A stretch of 64,000 nt of DNA, taken from Voacanga thouarsii (Eukaryota > Streptophyta > Magnoliopsida > Gentianales > Apocynaceae). Positions 34,712 to 45,793 of the stretch are shown in pieces. The notes beneath the pieces are model-generated. The model was given only the letters and a program-made list of their open reading frames with translations, was not told where the DNA came from and did not search any database. A program made the translations under genes and the position numbers. Each line of letters starts with the position of its first letter. Position 1 is the first letter of the stretch. The stretch is taken from positions 682,001 to 746,000 of the forward strand of contig JANUWF010003370.1 in NCBI GenBank assembly GCA_026120185.1, written 5' to 3'.

Positions 34712-35485
34712 TAGATGTTGACCCCAATGCAGATGTTGGGCCTTTACTTGCTAAGGTCAGGGAGCAAGAAAGACAAGGGTTACGACCAAGAATGGTAGGG
34801 TTATGGTTGTGAGTGACATAAACCCAGAAGGGTAGCAGCTTCCTCTTGACCAATGTGAAGGGTGCAAGGGCTTGTGATCTTTTAGTAGGAGTGAGTTGGC
34901 CGAATATGAGAATTTGCACTTGAAGATACCTCCATCTCTATTTCTTAAACATTATGTGGGAAGGATTCCTTCTGGTTTGGGGGTAGTAAGCCCAAGAGAT
35001 ATTACTAGCTAAAACTACAGACGAAAACTATTAAATCACGTATGGTCTGCATAGTCTCAGACTTCTAAATGGAGTGGTCCCTCCACAGGATGCCAAAATT
35101 CGCTAGCGGTTGATTCTTCCTAAGCTACAAGATTTGATGTGCTGCTCAAATATGCAGGTATACCATTTTCATTTGATTGCAGTATCCATGGTTTGATTTT
35201 TTTTTTCTTATTTTATTTTTATTTATTCTTTTAACAAACTGCTATGTATGTGTAAGAGGCAATAAGGGGGCTTTTCAGTCAACAAAACCATGTTGGTAAT
35301 CTTCAAGGTAGATATGAAAATGTGCCAAAAAGTTGGAGAGATCTTGTAGACATGATAGGCATGGAGAAGCAATTAAATCAGGAGTTTTCCAGTAACAATA
35401 AAATGAGGAGACACTAGAAGAAGGACATGGAGAAGTAAGGAAATAAGGAGTTTTCTAGCAACAATAAAATGAGGAGCAAGTCAGA
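34712..35485. other. Non-coding region with a direct repeat
   Basis: No gene recognised. An imperfect direct repeat of about 45 bases (GGAGAAG...AACAATAAAATGAGGAG) occurs at about 35361-35408 and 35429-35476, just before the hAT-like element. Confidence 0.5.
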
Positions 35486-36054
35486 GTTAGGGTGTTCAGA
35501 AAAAAGCCTAAATAGTCCAAACCAAACCAGAAATTTACTACCTTTAGTTTGGAGGTTTGGTTTCAATTTGAAGGATTTTGAAATTGAAAAATTGATTCGT
35601 TTGAATAATTCTTCAAATCGAATGTATTAAATTTTTATAAAATATTATGTTGTATTATTATTAATTAAATTCTTATTTTCCCTTTTTTTTAAAAAAAAAA
35701 TGAGAGAAGTATTTGCAATTTTTGAAATTTTAGTTTTACTAACCATATCCAATATCCAAAGTTCTAGACAATCATTTCCTTTCAACTTTCATCTTTCATA
35801 GCCGCCTCTCACTCTTTACCTTCTTATTATGTTGAGAATTCCTATGGATTTATTAAATGTTGTGGGACATGTTTTCTTTAATTATGTAATTGTTAGAAGA
35901 CTTATATTAGTTTAATATAATATAGTTGTCTTTATTTTGTATGAATTTTAGTTTTTAAATATAGAAGGTATATATTGCATATAACATGCATTTATAAGTT
36001 GAGATGTTTGAGATTATTGCTTTTGTGAGATAGCAAGATTTGTTATATGAAACC

Positions 36055-38111
36055 TGTTGGATTGTATGCCCTCTTAGACTAGGTTTCTGATGTAAAATCG
36101 AATTATTTAATAAAAGAATTTATTTTCGAAAATTGTTTGTAAATTTACTTTTTGTTTGTGCACGATTTTCGTTTGGAACAGACCCATTGTGTTTAAATAA
36201 GTGATCCATGTGAATGGTGGTCTTTCACAGTAAGGTATGGATCACGGGTTATTTAACACATAAACATTTGTTCCTAACCTATTGATGAGACTGGGAACCT
36301 CATCATGTTTAGGTTATTATGTTATGAATTCCAAATGGGGAATGGCTTACCTTTAGCCAGTGGGTAGTCCACTCACTTCATGACATAAGCGTATTTCGAA
36401 TACGTGGAATAGGACCTGTAGTAGTGGTTTCTCAAAGTACTATATGGTAGAAACCTAGACTACTACCGCTACAGCGTGGACTAGTACTTTACGACTTGAG
36501 TATAAGTTGGTGGTATAGCGAAGCTGGAAGCATATACTTTGATTTGCTGTAGTTGAGGTTCTATCATAGGGCCAATATACTTGCATGTTGGGTATGTGTG
36601 ACTAGTTAGTTAAGACAGACTTATACAAGATAGTTTCTGCACTATGTCGCCCCTTGTGGTTGTCCGAATGGTCTAAATTAGCCAGGGCCCTGGGAAACAT
36701 GACTTGGATGTTTGCTTTAAGGTAGCTCCCTTGGAAAGCGGAAACATTCCAGGAAGTCGTGGATCATTGGACTAGAAGCCTAAGAATGACAGATGTCATT
36801 TAGAGGGGTGTTAGTACACTTCTTCCTCTCTAAATGTACGGCGATGTGTAGAGGGGTATTTTAGTCATTTCACCTGTAGGTCGGAGACTTTGCGAATGCA
36901 GCATTGTCCTTGGGGTCAATATTTCCTTATGGTGATATTAGGAAATATTTAAAATGCAAAATACAGCAATTTATATAGCAGGGGTATTTTGGTCATTTTA
37001 GCAGCCAATGCGATGTGTCTTTTTGGTCCTCGGGATAACCCGTAAGTCCTAACTATTTTTGGGATGAGAAATTGGTCTCAGTTGAAGAGGATTTTATTTT
37101 ATTTTGTTTTATTTTATTTTATTCAGGAAGTCTAATTTATTATTGGACTGGAATAAAAATAAATAAATAAATAAATAAAATAGGAGTTGAGAGAAATTAA
37201 TTATCTAGTTTATTTGGTTAATTAATTATTCAGGGCCTAGGTCCAGTATGAATAATTAAGAAATTAACTCGGGCTTAAACTAGGGGAAATAATTAATGTT
37301 TAATTATTTATTGGGTTATTTATGTAGGCCCAAGAAATAAATAATTAAAGATTAATTATTATGGTTGATTTGGGCTCATTAATTATTTATTGGGTTACTT
37401 ATGTAAGCCCAGAAAATAAATAATTAATATTTATTATTTTGGGCTTTTTGGGTCCAAGAAAAATAATAAATATTTATCTGGCCCAATAGCTTGGACCTTA
37501 GGGTTTTTTCCAGATACGGTTAAGAGGAGTTTAAGGTTAGGCCAAACTGTTTCTCAGGATAACATCCGGGTATTTTGAAATCCCGGGGATATGTTTATCA
37601 GAGATTGAGAGACCTAATTTTTTGGCTAAATATAAACAACTCTTTAAAAAGAAAAAAAAAACCCTAATTTTCCTTAGCTAAGGAGACTCGCACGTGAGTC
37701 TCTCTCTCTCTCTCTCTCTCTCTCAAAGTCTCTTCTTCTTCTTCTTCTTGTTTTTCTCTTGTTCTTGGCTAATCAATAGCGAACGAATCAAGGAGAATTG
37801 AGACCCTTCCTCTTCACCATAGTGTTCACCGACTAGAGGTTAGGCTGAGGAATATCCCGAGAGCTGGACAGCTAAGCGTTAATGCGAACAAGACGAAGTC
37901 GAAGGCTAGCGGGTGTTCAACCGGAAGCTCCTTCAACTGTGCAAAGCGAGGCGATTCCAGCCGTTCAATCTGTTCCTACGCAACCTAGAAGGGTTAAGGA
38001 ACGCAAATGTATAATCTTCACGCTTCCGCATGGCCTTTATGGCTCGCGTTTAATTTTTTTTTATCTCTGTTTTTCCCGTCCATGGCTTCCTGTGCTGCGT
38101 TTTTGCCATCA
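36055..38111 (+). repeat. Family A' solo LTR
   Basis: 2057 bp, starts TGTTGGATTGTATGCC and ends TTGCCATCA, with perfect duplication AAACC (36050-36054, 38112-38116). Its first half is close to the A LTRs, while the second half (from about 37030) matches the LTR at 1-1350 better, so A and A' are subfamilies. Contains a (CT)n leader tract at about 37698-37724 and the mini-ORF at 37882. Confidence 0.93.
37882..38007 (+). CDS. LTR mini-ORF in the A' solo LTR
   Basis: ATG-started, MRTRRSRRLAGVQPEAPS..., then AIPAVQSVPTQPRRVKERK over 42 residues. It is the first ATG after the CT-rich leader (none between about 37690 and 37882). It aligns with the ORFs at 1171 and 16496. The frame stays open to 38142, but conservation fades after KERK. 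A possible donor AAAT|GTATAA at 38009 would again be phase 1, though weaker than the A and B donors. Function unknown. Confidence 0.45.
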
Positions 38112-38252
38112 AAACCGTCTAAACCAAATTAATAGAAATTGAACCCAATCGTTTGAAGTTTTAAATGGTCTGATTTGATTTAGATTTTCTATTTAGTTTG
38201 AAAATAAGTAAAAGCAAACTAACCCAAGCCATGAACACCCAACAAAGTCAAG

Positions 38253-38453
38253 GATGAGCAAGGCGTTAATGCTGTCTTATATAACAAGTTGGCACATGAA
38301 AATGAGATGACTAACAACCTAGATGCAAATCTAAGGAGGCATGAGACCAAGGTAAAGTACTACAAGACTTGATGTTGAGATCAGTCCTGACTTTGTTTGA
38401 AGTACTAAGGAGAAATTTATGAAGAAAACCAAGTTTCAACACTTTCTACATAG
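38253..38453. other. Unassigned sequence
   Basis: Possibly the 5' continuation of the ORF at 38454 in broken frames (LYNKLAHENEMTNNLDANLRR... can be read), but stops prevent a clear call. Confidence 0.3.
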
Positions 38454-38828
38454 TTGTGTTCGATTGACCGTGGAGGCTTACTAATCCAAACTGTAGATTG
38501 CATTCGAACCAAGGTTACAACTTACTTATCCTTCAATGACTTAGAACTTATAGAATTCTATAATTCAAAGCAATCCACTCACAAGAAACCTTGGAAGATG
38601 GGTGAACTCTTAAATTTGGTTTCAGAGGGTCCCTTCAAGTATGCCCCATCTGCTTCAATTGTCATTAGTGGTACACTTATGGAGTCAACAACTATAGATG
38701 TGAACATTCCCTTAATTTGGGGCCTTCCTATAAAGGTTTCTGATGTTATTATAAATCAAGGCACTGCAAAAGACCATGCCATATTGGATCAGATCTCAGG
38801 TCAAGTAATCATTCAATTAAAGAGATAG
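38454..38828 (+). CDS. Unrecognised open frame, probable gene fragment
   Basis: 124 residues without a stop, opening with TTG right after a TAG, so no proper start is visible. The sequence has gene-like composition (…LELIEFYNSKQ, KKPWKMGELLNLVSEGP, DVNIPLIWGLPIKVSDVIINQGTAKDH, ISGQVIIQLKR). I do not recognise the family. No signal peptide or membrane segment is evident. It lies between a hAT-like element and a gypsy remnant and may be a captured or processed host gene piece. Confidence 0.35.
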   Translation: MCSIDRGGLLIQTVDCIRTKVTTYLSFNDLELIEFYNSKQSTHKKPWKMGELLNLVSEGPFKYAPSASIVISGTLMESTTIDVNIPLIWGLPIKVSDVIINQGTAKDHAILDQISGQVIIQLKR

Positions 38829-39639
38829 CTTATTTACTTAGCTTTTAATTTCCATTATCAACTCAAGTAGACAATGTCAAACTTTTTATAACCATCTTAC
38901 TATTTTATTTACATTATTTAAGCTTGATTCATTTAGATGGTTTTTTCGTGATTATTGCTTGTGTTGTTTTGGAGTTAACTAATAGGAAATTTAGATGACC
39001 AGTCTTATGTAATGGATTAGCATTTTGGCCATTTTCATATCTACTTTAGATTGAGAGAATGGTTAGGTTATCCACATAGTTAAGATGTGTATTACTTGAT
39101 ATAGACAAGTTCAAAGCATTATTGAATGTGGTTAGGCTTTTTATTTAGTCAAGCATGAGTATTGGCTAACCCAAATAGGTTATTACTCATCCTTCCTTAA
39201 CCCAATTCATGTGGCATATGATGTGTGGGTGCCAAGCTCCGGAATAAGTGGTCATGTCTTTCGCCTTAGATTTTGCCCTAAGTTGATGAGATCTAATTCT
39301 TTTGGCATGCATGCACATTCTCAACTATATTCTTATTATTAATCATCAAGTTGTCAACTAATTATGTACTTTGGTTGTCTGGTCATCACCTAACTATGTT
39401 CTTAAAATTTTAGACATACCAGGCTCGCTTTTTTTTCCCCGCAATTTCATTTCAGCCCCAAGTTAATGTACTAACGTGTTAGTTTAAGACTTTTTTGTGC
39501 TTATTGCTCCCCATCATTTGAAAATTGTTAAAACTCTTGTCCATTTACATTTATGTGTGTAGATGTCTATCATTATGTCACTATTTTCTCAATTCACTAT
39601 GATTACATGATATTCGTCCTTATGTTGAATAAATAGGTG
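38829..39639. other. Non-coding, AT-rich
   Basis: No recognisable frame apart from possible decayed continuation of the gypsy integrase on the minus strand. Confidence 0.4.
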
Positions 39640-40110
39640 TCTCCTTTTGTATTTTCATGACATTTTTCTACTTTCTCTTTGCTTGATGAGAATATATGAT
39701 TGATATAGAGTTCTTCACAAAATTTTTGAACTTTGTAGAGCTGAACTACTTGCAATTATTAGTGACCAGCACTCTTGATATCCCAAACCTACATATGATT
39801 CCCTCACAAAAGAAATCTTTGACTTTTCCTGATGTGATACTATTTAGAGCTTGTCCTTGAACCATTTGTTAACTAGTTTATGGCTACTATGAGAAATTCC
39901 AGTCCTTCTGCTACTTTTGGGAAAGGTTCAAGCGAGTCTATTCCCCACTCAATGCACAAGATTGGGTTGCTCAATGATTTATATACATTCAGTGGAACAT
40001 ATTGGACAGTGCCATGCACCTGGCATTTTATGCACCTTTGCACAAGTTTTTTAGCAACTTCTTAAACATCATGCCAGCTGTGTCCTATTCTTAGGATCTT
40101 TCAAGCTAAA
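39640..40110 (-). pseudogene. Ty3/gypsy integrase remnant
   Basis: Minus-strand translation shows the C-x2-C part of the zinc region (QRCIKCQVHG), then EWGIDSLEPFPKVAEGLEFLIVAIN with the first catalytic D in WGID, and after a frame shift DFFCEGIICRFGISRVLVTNNCKQF, where the second catalytic D is N. FCEELYINHIFSS-like sequence follows. This is the gypsy pattern (WGIDxxGPFP...VAIDYFTKW), not copia. Several stops. No LTRs or other domains were found nearby. Confidence 0.78.
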
Positions 40111-40140
40111 CTCCTATTTTGGCATAGGCTCCACAAAACC

Positions 40141-42590
40141 TATATAAGATGTCCACCCAAAATAAAATAAAAAATAAAACAAAGAAAAGAAAATATCAAA
40201 GGAAATTTTCTATTATAAAAGAAAAATATGTCAGTAAATATAGGCATTAAAGCACATAGTATGGCTTAAGTAAATATAGGCATTCACTGCAACAAAAGTA
40301 CTGTATCTTTCTAGTATGATTATTAGAAAGGGTTTGGGAGATTGTATTGTGAGCCCACAACCTTTTTTGTACATTTTGGCTTTCCCTTTTTATAATTTTA
40401 TATTGAGTGGGTTTGCAGCCCATGAGGTTTGGGGTTTATTTGTTATTTACAATAAGCTAAGGCTAGTTAGCAATTAGTACTTTTTATTTGGGGGCGATTA
40501 TTAGCTATTTTATGTTAGTGATCTATTAGCAATTTACTTTATTTATTAGGTTCTTTTTGTTTTATTTTACAAAGCATAACGTGTCAGTTTTGTGTATGTA
40601 TTGAGCTGTATCAACGGTGTTTCAAAAACTATCCAGGCAGGAGGGCAAACGATGAGGAGGTCAAAGCGAAGAAGAAATTGAAATCTAAAGTGTTAAATTA
40701 AGGTAAGATTACAATTTATTGACTAGAGGATCCCTTCTGACTATGTCTTAAATCTGTATCTAAATTAAGAGAGATTCTTATGTAGGGTTTTGAATTGGGG
40801 GTAATAGGTGATGTCTATAATTCTACTTTTAGTCTGTGAATTTTGGAGTTTCTAGGTGCGTAGAGGATTTTGGTGGCATAAGAAGATTGTTTTGATTTTG
40901 AGATGGTTTGGAAAAAAAGTTTGGCTTTCATGTATTTTGATTCCTACGCTTTGAGAAATCTGATGCTTTTAAATTTATAGGAATTTTACCTTATGGATAC
41001 AAAATTGGATTATGATATGGTCTTGATTCTTTTTACTGTTTATGATTTGTGTATATATATGGAATTGTGAAGTATTAAGTTCTGAATTTTGATTCACAGA
41101 GATGTTTGGTGCTTGTGGGAGTTTATGGTGGAGATTCTCCAAATCTGTCTGAATTAAGGCCATTGGCTAGAGAGGATATAGTACTTAATCTTATATAAGG
41201 CCCTTTGCTAGGGGATACAATACCTGGTATTTGTTTAGGACATTCTCATAACGGGATATAATAGTTAAGGGATTGATATCAATTAACCAAAACCTTACCT
41301 CAAGCAAAATTCGATTTGTGGAGAATGATATTATGGAATATCTAAATTTTATGTGTTGAAACAAAGATGTTTTTGCATATAATTGTGTACCGTTTTGGAG
41401 CGTTTTTGTGTTTTGATTGTTGCCTAAGGTTTGATAGGAGTTAACATAGTTTTCCAACTAAAAGAAAGTTATAGTAGGTTGTTTTCTAAAGCTTCTGCAC
41501 ATCCAAGCGGTGTTGCCTGCTTTATCTAAAGTAGCGCCGCTTGCTCTCTGTTCGCATATAGTATTGCTATTTTTTCTTTAAGCGATGCTATTACCCTCAG
41601 CTCAAGTGGCACCACCTTCTCTCTATTGTTTAGCACTATTTATTGACTCAAGTGACACCACCTTTTCTTTGTTGTTCAACACTATTTATCGGCTCGATTC
41701 AAGTGGCGCTGCCTTCTTCAACCCAAGCAGCACCGCCATCTCTCAATTGTTGAGTACTGTAAGCTTGGCCATGCCAAGCAATGCCGCTCCCCTTGATCCA
41801 AGTAGCACTACCCCTCTATTCAAACACTATGCCCTTGTTTGAACAAATTCTCTCTACACCTCTCTTCATTACTCATTCATGTTATTTGTTTTTGGAGATT
41901 TTTTATTCTTTGGGATGCCACCAATTCACCTTTCCTTATTGAGCTAGTAAGCTTACTCCATTAACATATTATAGGATTTCAATTAGAAGGTGATGAGATA
42001 GAAGAATGGTTTGATAAAGACCTCAAATAATTGCGAAGTTGGAGAATAGTCCATGTTTAAAGTTGACTTTCTGGATACCATGTTTAAGTTTCAGTTATAC
42101 AACGAATGTTTTTGTTCTAGAAGTATGAATTTGGGTTGTTTTGTTAAAATTAGTTTTTCAATGTTTTGGCCATTTTTTTGTATTTGGAGATTTACATTTA
42201 AGTTCAATTAATGTAAGGTTAAAGGGATGGATTACATGCATTTAGTTTGATATGTTCTACATTCGACATTCCATTTTGAGGTGTTGCCATGTCACCCTGC
42301 GGGCACGGATCATGACATATATGATCTAAATTCTTGAGTTAAGGTCCCATTTCTGACGACAGTCGAGGGTTGCATTTTGAATGGCTACTGAAACACCTCA
42401 ATTCTTTTGTCCATCTTGGACCCTCATCTTACTTGCAAGGTTCTCTCTGTGTTGTTACCTATAGCATATAAGTCTAATGTGCTTGTGTGGAAGCCAGTTC
42501 CCTCAGGGTTATTTAATTAGGCACTAGCTTAAGAGGTTGCAAGTTATAAGAGCAGGAACATAATATTGATGCTTGATGTGATCTAATCAT
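40141..42590. other. Mostly unassigned, with a short tandem repeat and a gypsy-LTR-like tail
   Basis: No gene identified. A motif CAAGTGGCACCACC-type followed by 'tattgttcaacactatttat' recurs with a period of about 46-48 bases at 41601, 41647 and, more diverged, 41694; the ORF at 41585-41842 is its product. The stretch 42290-42320 (GCCATGTCACCCTGCGGGCA) resembles sequence seen in plant gypsy LTRs, but I cannot define ends. Confidence 0.4.
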
Positions 42591-42595
42591 ACTTT

Positions 42596-43230
42596 CAGTA
42601 CAAGAAACAGAGCAATTAGTGACCTACAAATTGATCGCTAATTAGTCACATAATAAGAATTAGGATGTATTTGGTTGGATTGGTATGAGAATCACTTTAA
42701 TTGAAAAAAAAAATATTATTTTATATATTTTCATTTCCCTAGAATTGTTATACACTTATAATACATCATAATCTCTCTCTTTAGCCCTACCTGATCCTAC
42801 ATATTTAATAATTTTAGTTATTATATTCGTACAAACTCAACTCATTCTAGTTACCACCCACTTTCACACTTAGAGACCAAGTATAATCGGTAGTAAACAA
42901 TCGATAACAAAATATCCAAACAACAGAAAATAGTTAATTTTCATTAAAATGCAATCGCAAATTAGGCACAATTTCAAACCAAAATATTCTTAATTTTGAA
43001 GATTAAATTTTGTGTCGGTCCCTAATCGCCAATTATTGACCGATTTTATGAAATTAAATTTCTTCATATTTACTAATCAATCACTAATTACCGACCAATT
43101 AGCAACCAACTTATTACTTTTTTAAAAAACTTCAATTCTTAATTAACAACCAATTTTATTGTGAACTATTTTTCAGTTGCTAATTAGTTGCACAATTTTT
43201 TTAAAAATATTCCAATCTCTATAATATGAC
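42596..43230 (+). mobile_element. Possible CACTA-type element end
   Basis: CAGTACAAGAAAC at about 42596 is one base off the common plant CACTA terminus CACTACAAGAAA. It is followed by repeated TTAGTGACC, TCGCTAATTAG, CTAATTACCGACC and TTGCTAATTAG motifs on both strands over 600 bases, typical of CACTA subterminal repeats. No matching right terminus or transposase was found; the LINE remnant follows. Confidence 0.35.
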
Positions 43231-43247
43231 ATTTATTGAGAAAGAAA

Positions 43248-44300
43248 GAAGGATTTGTATATAGTATTTATTGATTTAGAGAAAGCCTATAATAAGGTGC
43301 CTAAAGAAGTACTTTAGTGGGTGTTAATAAAGAAAGGTGTATTGTAAAAGCATATTACCCATATTAAATATATATATGATGGAGCATGTACAAGTGTAAG
43401 AAGTTGCACTGGAGTGACTGCAGAGTTACCTAATACTATCGGTGTACATCAAGGATCAACATTTAGTCCTTTTCTTCACGACCGTTATAGATGAGCTAAC
43501 TTATGCTATACAAGAGGTTGTGTCATGGTATATGTTTTTTGTTGATGATATTATTCTAATTGAAGAGACTAAAGTTGGTGTGAATGCTAAATTAGACTTA
43601 TGAAGATAGACATTGGAATCTAGAGGCTTTAAAATCAGTAGAAGTAAAACTGAATAAATGGAATGCAGGTTCAATATTGGCAGAAATACAGATCAGAGTG
43701 TAATTTTAGATGGTAGAGATATTCTAGTGGATGACTACTTTCGATATCTGAAAGCTATTATTCAGAAAAATGAAGAGCTTGATGATAATGCTGCGTACTA
43801 AGTTAAGACTAGTTGATTGAAATAGAGGGGTGCAACCGGTATCCTATGTGATTGTAATATGCCTTGGCGCCTAAAGGGAAAGTTCTATAGAACAACCATA
43901 AGACCGGCTTTGCTATGGTACAAAATATTAGGTAGTTAAAAGGTGTCGTATTTAGAAACTGAAGGGAACATAGATACATATGTTGAGATGGAGGTGTGGG
44001 TATACTAGAAAGGATAAAGTAAAGAACAAGAGCATTTGAAAAAAAAGTAGAAGTGGAATCTATTGAAGATAAGATGAGAGAAAACTTATTGCGATAGTTT
44101 GGACATATATAGAGAAGATCGAGGGACGCCCCTGTTAGTAGAGTTAAGGGATGGAGGTATAATAAATTGGATAGAGGTAAAGACAGGTCTAAAAAGATAT
44201 GGATGGAAGTAATTAGAAGAGATATGTCTTTGTTGAATTTGAACAAGAGTATGACAATGGCTAAAAAGAAGTGAACTGGGAGGATTCAGGTGGATGACCA
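43248..44300 (+). pseudogene. LINE (non-LTR) reverse transcriptase remnant
   Basis: Readable blocks in order: IVFIDLEKAYNKVPKEVL, YDGACTSVRSCTGVTAELP, GVHQGSTFSPFLH, MFFVDDIILIEETKVGVNAKLDL (the F-x-DD active-site block), SRGFKISRSKTE-MECRFNIG, GRDILVDDYFRYL, then MPWRLKGKFYRTTIRPALLW and the C-terminal MRENLLR*FGHI and RRDMSLLNLN-like segments. It matches the abundant plant L1-type RT. Several stops and frameshifts; the 5' half, including the endonuclease, is absent, as expected for a 5'-truncated insertion. No clear poly-A tail seen. Confidence 0.85.
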
Positions 44301-45203
44301 CACGTGGTCTTGTATTGGTTCATGTAGTCGATCTCAAGTTACTTGGGACGAAGGCTTAGTTACTATTGATTTCAATTTCTATAATTAAATTCATGAAACT
44401 TAAATTCCTATCATACTTTTTTCATTAATACACAACCAAAATCAACCCAAACAAATGCACCATAAATTAATATACTCATAAAATACATTCCTAACTTAAG
44501 AGGATACAAAATTAAACTAAAATCAAATCCATAACCTTTGAAGTATAAAAGTAAAAAATATAACAAAAAGTGAATCACCATCCACCATAATAATATGCAT
44601 ACAAACATACATGTATAACACAAGAAAAAGTTTTAGTAATCATCATCTCCAGGTTCTATAAGAAGGAATTCATTCAAGTTATTAATAACTTTTTATGTAA
44701 AACATAGAGATTTGTTTGTGAATGTAACATATATGAGTATTACTCAGTAAATAAAGAGTAGATCTACAAAGTCTGTAATAGATCTGAGAAGGATTAGGCC
44801 ATTGAGAATAAATTGTCGTCTTTTACAAGCTACTGAGTCAACAACGGTCATTACTCATCTTATTGGCCAATACAACTCAGTTAGACTACCTGTAGAGTAG
44901 ATATGAAATTAGATCTATTTTCTTATCACCTCAGATCTGATATAGAGTTTATAGATTTATTCAAAATATATTGAATAATTTACAAATCTATTAATATCTA
45001 AAACATTTATGCATCATATGTGGGCTTTTGATGGCAAGTCGTCGTCTTGAACACTGCAAGGTGAACTAAGACACCCAACATACTTAGCATCATTACATCC
45101 ACATAGAATTCATTACAAAGTACTAATAAAAAGAATCATCATCCTTACTTCCTCATCTAACTCTAATACCAAGGGGAGGGAAGCTGGACCCAAAAAAGAA
45201 AAA
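44301..45203. other. Unassigned AT-rich sequence
   Basis: No gene recognised. A primer-site-like reverse TGGTATTAGAG (45161-45172 region) is present without a matching LTR junction, perhaps debris of another copia element. Confidence 0.35.
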
Positions 45204-45793
45204 TGCTAGTATTGTGCCCTAGAGGCGATCACTTGTACTTTTTATATGACATATTTGTTTTATAATATAAGACATTATTTATCTTTCAATTTGTTTTCTT
45301 TACTTTCATGTAAAATAACTGTTAGATAAAGTCCCTAGTACAACATTGTGTTAAGAAAATCATGATAGAGATTATGATGTGAGATTCCTACTACACTGTA
45401 TAATATTAGTACATAAATAATCTCTAATTGTAGTATTAATGAGATAGGATTTCATTAATGCGTTAAGACTAGCACGTGTTAGACTTTCTGATTTGATCAG
45501 GTGGTGGTTCTCATATCCATGAGTACTCAGATACTCAAAGTCAATATGTGGATGCTTGTTAATAAAACGAGTACATTAGATGACCTAGTTATAAGATAAT
45601 CACTTGGATAACTATTTAGTGCCAGTGATAGAATCTCGATATAGCAAACGTGCAAATATCTTTAGACTTGAGATCTCCAAGAAACTTTATTTGTTGAGCA
45701 TTAATGTACTTTGATTCCAATCTCTGAAGCCAGATTAAGGGCCGCCTATGGGATGGATATTGGGTGCAATGTGAGGTGAATGAAAGTACTTGA
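45204..45793 (+). repeat. Partial LTR of another copia family
   Basis: Starts TGCTAGTATTGTGCCCTAGA, a common form of copia LTR start, and runs with LTR-like sequence (CACGTGTTAGACTTTCTGA...) until element B begins at 45794. No other copy in the window; the 3' end is missing. Confidence 0.45.

Larger units (their letters stand above)
35486..38244. mobile_element. hAT-like non-autonomous DNA element, split by a solo LTR
   Basis: Terminal inverted repeats: GTTAGGGTGTTCA (35486-35498) against the reverse complement of TGAACACCCAACA (38232-38244), 11 of 13 matching. Flanking 8-mers AAGTCAGA (35478-35485) and AAGTCAAG (38245-38252) match at 6 of 8, consistent with an old 8-bp hAT duplication. Without the nested LTR and its duplication it is about 0.7 kb, AT-rich and non-coding. 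Both halves contain 'ccaaacca/tggtttgg' type sequence expected of one palindromic element. Confidence 0.6.

Noticed and set aside
41585..41842. 85-codon ORF rich in Ser/Leu
   Set aside because: Produced by the 46-48-base tandem repeat; no family resemblance.
43809..44246. 145-codon minus-strand ORF
   Set aside because: Shadow of the plus-strand LINE RT remnant, which has clear family motifs.
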